This document shows positions 60,210 to 64,000 of a stretch of 64,000 nt of DNA, in pieces. The notes below the pieces were generated by a model that did not search any database, was not told the DNA's origin, and was given only the letters and a program-made list of their open reading frames with translations. Both the position numbers and the translations under genes were made by a program. This stretch comes from Streptomyces sp. CB02400 (GTDB lineage Bacteria > Actinomycetota > Actinomycetes > Streptomycetales > Streptomycetaceae): NCBI RefSeq assembly GCF_001905725.1, contig NZ_LIWB01000008.1:74491-138490 (forward strand), written 5' to 3'. The number at the start of each line of letters is the position of its first letter. Position 1 is the stretch's first letter.

Positions 60210-61541
60210 ATGGACGTGAACGCGGCGGTCGCCGCAGTGGCAGCGATCGCCGGGGTGCTCACCGGCGTCATCGCCATGCTGGCGTTCCGCTTCAGCGAGC
60301 GCGAGCAGAGGCGCCCCACGCGCACCTCCCTGCACACGGACCCGGTGCTTCCGCCGGGTGTGGACACCGTGCTGTCCGTGCTGCGCTCGTCCGCCGTCGT
60401 CCTCGACGAGGCCGACGGCGTGGTCAAGGCCAGCTCCGCCGCGTACGCCCTCGGGCTGGTCCGCGGCGGCAAGCTCGCCGTGGAGCCCATGCTGCAGATG
60501 GCCCGCGACACCCGGCGCGACGGCGAGATACGCCAGGTCGAGCTGGACCTGCCCCGCCGGGGTACCGGACGCGGCGAGGCCCTCGCGGTGTCCGCGCGGG
60601 TGGCGCCGCTCGGCTCCCGGCTCGTTCTGCTGCTCGTCGAGGACCTCACCGAGGCCCGCCGCATCGAGGCGGTACGACGTGACTTCGTCGCCAATGTCAG
60701 CCACGAGCTGAAGACGCCCGTCGGGGCGCTCTCGCTGCTCTCGGAGGCCGTGATGGACGCCTCCGACGACCCCGAGGCGGTGGAACGGTTCGCCGGGCGG
60801 ATGCAGATCGAGGCGACCCGGCTGACGAACCTGGTGCAGGAGCTCATCGACCTCTCCCGGGTGCAGAACGACGACCCGCTGGAGGACGCCGAACCCATCC
60901 GCGTCGACGAACTCGTCGCCGAGGCCATCGACCGGTGCCGGCACGCGGCGGGGACGAAGGAGATCACCATGGCCGCGGGCGGCACCGCCGACCTGCACGT
61001 ATGGGGCAACCGCGGCCAGCTCGCCGCCGCGCTCGGCAACCTCGTCGAGAACGCGGTCAACTACTCACCCGCCCGCACCCGCGTGGGCATCGCGGCCCGT
61101 ACGGTCGCGCAGCCCGGCGGGGACCTGATCGAGATAGCGGTGACCGACCAGGGCATCGGCATCTCGGAGAAGGACAAGGAGCGCGTCTTCGAGCGCTTCT
61201 ACCGGGTCGACCCGGCCCGCTCCCGTGCCACCGGCGGTACGGGGCTCGGCCTCGCGATCGTGAAACACGTGGCCGCCTCGCACGGCGGGGAGGTCACGGT
61301 GTGGAGCGCCGAGGGCCAGGGTTCCACCTTCACCCTGCGGCTGCCGGAGGCCCGTGCGGCCCGCGACCGCGCCCACCAGATGTCCCACCGGGACGACATG
61401 TCCTCTCAGGACGACATGTCCCAGCAGGACGGCGACACCCACGGCCTCGACGGTGAGGCCCGGCGGGCGTCCCACTCATCCCCCCACTCTTCCGATTCAT
61501 CCGCGTACGAAACGCTTCCCTCCCCGGAGGTCCTTCCGTGA
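60210..61541 (+). CDS. phoR: PhoR (SenX3-like) phosphate-sensing histidine kinase
   Basis: 443 residues from ATG 60210. One membrane helix (about 5-25), no extracytoplasmic sensor, a PAS-like region (about 45-145), the HisKA H box in DFVANVSHELKTPVG near residue 165, and a HATPase domain (NLVENAVNYSP, DQGIGISEKDKERVFERFY, GTGLGLAIVKHV). It phosphorylates PhoP under phosphate starvation. After the kinase core a ~70-residue disordered tail carries tandem DDMS/QDDMS repeats. It overlaps phoP by 4 bases (GTGA). Confidence 0.93.
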   Translation: MDVNAAVAAVAAIAGVLTGVIAMLAFRFSEREQRRPTRTSLHTDPVLPPGVDTVLSVLRSSAVVLDEADGVVKASSAAYALGLVRGGKLAVEPMLQMARDTRRDGEIRQVELDLPRRGTGRGEALAVSARVAPLGSRLVLLLVEDLTEARRIEAVRRDFVANVSHELKTPVGALSLLSEAVMDASDDPEAVERFAGRMQIEATRLTNLVQELIDLSRVQNDDPLEDAEPIRVDELVAEAIDRCRHAAGTKEITMAAGGTADLHVWGNRGQLAAALGNLVENAVNYSPARTRVGIAARTVAQPGGDLIEIAVTDQGIGISEKDKERVFERFYRVDPARSRATGGTGLGLAIVKHVAASHGGEVTVWSAEGQGSTFTLRLPEARAARDRAHQMSHRDDMSSQDDMSQQDGDTHGLDGEARRASHSSPHSSDSSAYETLPSPEVLP

Positions 61542-62218
61542 CCCGTGTGCTCGTCGTCGAGGACGAGGAGTCCTTCTCCGACGCCCTGTCGTACATGCTC
61601 CGCAAGGAGGGCTTCGAGGTCGCCGTCGCGACCACCGGGCCCGACGGACTCGACGAGTTCGAGCGCAACGGCGCCGACCTCGTTCTCCTCGACCTGATGC
61701 TGCCCGGACTGCCGGGCACCGAGGTCTGCCGCCAGCTGCGCGGCCGTTCCAACGTCCCCGTCATCATGGTGACCGCCAAGGACAGTGAGATCGACAAGGT
61801 TGTCGGGCTGGAGATAGGGGCCGACGACTACGTCACCAAGCCGTTCTCCTCGCGGGAGCTGGTGGCCCGTATCCGCGCGGTGCTGCGGCGGCGCGGGGAG
61901 CCGGAGGAGGTTGCTCCGGCGGCGCTGGAGGCCGGGCCGGTGCGGATGGATGTCGACCGGCATGTGGTGACGGTGGGGGGGACCAAGGTCGATCTGCCGC
62001 TGAAGGAGTTCGATCTGCTGGAGATGCTGCTGCGGAACGCGGGGCGGGTGCTGACGCGGATGCAGCTCATCGACCGGGTGTGGGGGGCCGATTATGTCGG
62101 TGACACCAAGACGCTCGATGTTCATGTGAAGCGGTTGCGGGCGAAGATCGAGCCGGATCCGGGGGCGCCTCGGTATCTGGTGACGGTTCGGGGGCTGGGG
62201 TACAAGTTCGAGCCGTAG
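61538..62218 (+). CDS. phoP: PhoP (RegX3-like) response regulator
   Basis: 226 residues from GTG 61538. The receiver domain has the acidic pair E8/D9, phospho-acceptor D52, T79 and K101. The OmpR-type winged helix (about 130-225) ends in VRGLGYKFEP. It activates phosphate scavenging genes and represses antibiotic production in Streptomyces. It overlaps phoR, so both are translated together. The last part shows less GC-biased third positions, normal for the genus. Confidence 0.95.
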   Translation: MTRVLVVEDEESFSDALSYMLRKEGFEVAVATTGPDGLDEFERNGADLVLLDLMLPGLPGTEVCRQLRGRSNVPVIMVTAKDSEIDKVVGLEIGADDYVTKPFSSRELVARIRAVLRRRGEPEEVAPAALEAGPVRMDVDRHVVTVGGTKVDLPLKEFDLLEMLLRNAGRVLTRMQLIDRVWGADYVGDTKTLDVHVKRLRAKIEPDPGAPRYLVTVRGLGYKFEP

Positions 62219-62382
62219 GCCTGTGGCTCGGCGTTCACCGGTACCGGCACCGGTACCGGTGCCGTAGCCGGGCGGGGGGTGTCGCGCGGCCCGGCGTTCG
62301 CGGGGTGCCGCTGCGCCCACCCGTGCCGCCCCAGCGGCACGATTGCCCGCAGTTGGGCGGGCAGCGGTGCCCGTAGTGATGT

Positions 62383-62421
62383 GTGAAGGGCGGGACCCCA
62401 CTCAGGGGTCCCGCCCTTCAC
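62383..62421. terminator. Strong bidirectional terminator of phoRP and the DUF461 gene
   Basis: GTGAAGGGCGGGACCCC / GGGGTCCCGCCCTTCAC, a perfect 17-bp stem with a 5-base loop, between the convergent phoP and DUF461 genes. A GGTACC-rich repeat lies at 62240-62260. Confidence 0.85.
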
Positions 62422-62435
62422 TGTCGTGTGCGTGC

Positions 62436-63140
62436 TCAGTGACCGGTCTGTGCGCTTGCCGAGGCCGCGTCGGTCGGGGTGACCGACTCGGTGCCGGTCT
62501 CCGTCGACTCGCCGGTCTCGGTGCCGCCCGGGGCGCCGGTGGTCTCGCCCGTGGTGCCGGCGGCCGGCTCGTCGGAGGACTCCGCGGACGGCTCCGTCGA
62601 CGGCTCCGTCGAGGCGCCCGGCGCGGCGGCCTCCTCGGTCGGGCCCCAGCTCTCGAAGAAGTGCTCGGCCGGGAAGACGATCGCGCGCAGGCTCACGTCG
62701 CCGGTCTCGCTGAAGGTGAAGGTGACCTTCTGGGCGTTGCCGTCCTGGACGGCCTCACGGCTGCTGGGCAGGACGGCGGACGCGTTGCCCTCGCCGCCGA
62801 GGATCAGCGAGCCGCCGGCCGGGACGGTGAGGCTGCCGCCCTCGGCGGGGGACAGCTCGGCGGTCTTGCCGGTGCCGGGGATGGTGACGGACTCCAGCGT
62901 CTGGTCGGTGCGGCCCTCGTTGAACAGGGTGGCGGAGACGACCGCCGGGCCCGTCGACTCCAGGTCGGGCTGGGTGATGACCGTGGCGTTCTGGATCTTG
63001 ATGTCGCCGACGGTCGTCGCCGCGTTGTCCGGCTGGATCTCCAGGGTCTGGGCGTTGTGGCCGGCCGCGCACGCGGAGAGCGAGGCGATCGAGAACGCGA
63101 TGGCGGCGGCGAGAGCGCCGCGTCGAAGGCTGCTGCTCAC
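62436..63140 (-). CDS. DUF461-type lipoprotein
   Basis: 234 residues from GTG 63140. A lipoprotein signal peptide (about 1-25) ends in the lipobox LSAC. The DUF461/PCu(A)C-like beta domain follows (about 30-160), with GPAVVSATLFNEGRTDQTLESV; the domain is related to copper chaperones, but the Met/His metal site is not obvious. The last 65 residues are Thr/Glu/Ser/Pro-rich and disordered. It would be anchored on the outer face of the membrane. Divergent region upstream leads to carD. Confidence 0.85.
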   Translation of the reverse strand: MSSSLRRGALAAAIAFSIASLSACAAGHNAQTLEIQPDNAATTVGDIKIQNATVITQPDLESTGPAVVSATLFNEGRTDQTLESVTIPGTGKTAELSPAEGGSLTVPAGGSLILGGEGNASAVLPSSREAVQDGNAQKVTFTFSETGDVSLRAIVFPAEHFFESWGPTEEAAAPGASTEPSTEPSAESSDEPAAGTTGETTGAPGGTETGESTETGTESVTPTDAASASAQTGH

Positions 63141-63803
63141 GGCGGCGGCAACTCCTTGACTCGAGTCGTTCGGCGACCGGGTGAAGCCGCCCTAAGTGTC
63201 TGTCAGCGGCCTCAGGTTACCGAGCCGTCCCCACGCGGCCGCACCCGACCCTCCCGAGACGTCCCGTGTCGGCCCGGTAAGGCGCGCCCGGAACCTCCGT
63301 CACCACCCCGTCACCACCTCGTCGACGGTCGAGAGCGGGCGCGCTCCGCCTCTTGAGTCCCAAGTGACTCACCAGTCACTCGGGCCGCTTTCACGCCGTA
63401 CTCCCGCGCCATTCCCATAGTGATCGCGCATTTCTCGTGAAGGAATGAGCGGAGGGCTCCGGAATTGATCACCGGCCGCTCATCCTCGTGCCGTGTGATC
63501 AATTCCGGATTCGACCGGAACCCGGCTCCGCGCACCGAACGGAGTAGCGGAACTCGAGCACTTGGAACCGGACATATGGGGATGTTCGACCGCTCGTACG
63601 AGGCTCCGGATGCGTGTAACGTGCGCGTTTCGCTTGTGCCAGAGAGCCGCTCCGACCTGCGAATACCTGCTTCCGCTAGGCGTCCGCAGCACGTTCCTGT
63701 TGCTGTTGTCAAGCCCCGAGAATGGCCCTGACCTGCGAAAACGCCATTCAGAAGACGCCGTATCCGTGTTACCCTGGATAGCCACGGAAGGGGTACCTGT
63801 CAC
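63141..63803. other. Long intergenic region before carD
   Basis: 663 bases between the divergent DUF461 and carD genes. No gene is convincing; open frames lack domains. It contains a 13-bp inverted repeat (63460-63507) and, just before carD, TTACCCTGGATAGCC, which may hold a -10 element. A second promoter for the lipoprotein gene is expected near 63150-63250. Confidence 0.5.
63460..63507. promoter_or_regulatory. 13-bp inverted repeat CGGAATTGATCAC
   Basis: CGGAATTGATCAC (63460-63472) and its exact reverse complement GTGATCAATTCCG (63495-63507), with a 22-base spacer. AT-rich for this genome. It may be a regulatory site or an RNA hairpin. Confidence 0.6.
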
Positions 63804-64000
63804 ATGACGTTCAAGGTTGGCGACACCGTGGTCTATCCCCATCACGGGGCCGCGCTGATCGAGGCTATCGAAACTCGCCAGATCAAAGGCGTGGACAAGA
63901 CCTACTTGGTGCTGAAGGTCGCCCAGGGTGACCTGACGGTACGTGTGCCAGCGGACAATGCGGAGTTCGTCGGCGTACGTGATGTGGTCGGTCAGGACGG
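63804..64000 (+). CDS. carD: CarD-family RNA polymerase-binding regulator (partial)
   Basis: The first 65 residues, from ATG 63804 with a GAAGGGG ribosome-binding site. MTFKVGDTVVYPHHGAALIE is the conserved N terminus of CarD/CdnL, the Tudor-like RNA polymerase interaction domain. CarD stabilises open complexes at rRNA and other promoters and is essential in mycobacteria. The gene continues beyond the window; the C-terminal DNA-binding domain is not visible. Confidence 0.93.
   Translation, partial: MTFKVGDTVVYPHHGAALIEAIETRQIKGVDKTYLVLKVAQGDLTVRVPADNAEFVGVRDVVGQD

Noticed and set aside
1..64000. CRISPR array or rRNA/tRNA operon
   Set aside because: No regularly spaced direct repeats of CRISPR type and no recognisable rRNA or tRNA genes were seen by reading; a tRNAscan or Infernal run would be the decisive test.

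Overview
The window is chromosomal Streptomyces DNA, very close in gene content and order to the S. coelicolor region running from the nickel regulator nur to carD. The evidence is GC-rich codon use, many GTG starts, mycothiol synthesis (mshA), RsiG with both c-di-GMP motif helices, a 253-residue gpm and the phoU / phoR-phoP locus.

Layout: (1) 0-4 kb, conserved core: nur, ygfZ-like, dtd, rsiG, an Eis-like acetyltransferase. (2) 4.2-11.6 kb, an unusual accessory block. Three GntR-headed regulators share one C-terminal domain, and a membrane-anchored protein carries the same domain without the DNA-binding head. They are interleaved with two HAD phosphatase-like proteins, a phosphotransferase and two paralogous ~60-residue membrane peptides. 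The first two regulator/peptide pairs are divergent and share an identical 15-bp palindrome and a leaderless -10/start arrangement. (3) 11.6-34 kb, mostly ordinary housekeeping and regulatory genes: TetR + HelD-like ATPase, imine reductase/HxlR, class V aminotransferase, VOC, XRE, HbhA-like, SpoIIE-type phosphatase, NlpC/P60, mshA, YbjN, AraC, hydrolases, an FG-GAP protein. (4) 34-38.6 kb, small poorly characterised genes (DUF4265, DUF5958, DUF5959 and membrane proteins) with a decayed anti-sigma-like fragment.

(5) 38.65-56.40 kb, an integrated actinomycete integrative and conjugative element (AICE). It is bounded by a 19-bp direct repeat that is exactly the 3' end of gpm including its stop codon. 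The right half holds the mobility set: two GntR/KorSA-like repressors with recognisable operators, an FtsK/TraB translocase, Spd-like spread proteins, a HUH rolling-circle Rep, Xis and a tyrosine integrase. The left half is lower-GC cargo: a Mrr-type restriction endonuclease protein, an ApeA-type HEPN anti-phage protein, a multi-pass membrane protein, two unknowns and an IS5-family transposase remnant. Insertion keeps gpm intact and gives it a new terminator.

(6) 56.4-64 kb, conserved core again: gpm, an MFS transporter, a SCO4226-like nickel-binding protein, a Cys-rich peptide, phoU divergent from phoR-phoP with a PHO-box-like repeat between them, a DUF461 lipoprotein, and the start of carD at the right edge.

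Best candidates for something undescribed are the regulator/membrane-anchor/HAD/kinase block at 4.2-11.6 kb and the defence cargo of the AICE. Function in the first is inference only. No tRNA, rRNA or CRISPR array was recognised.
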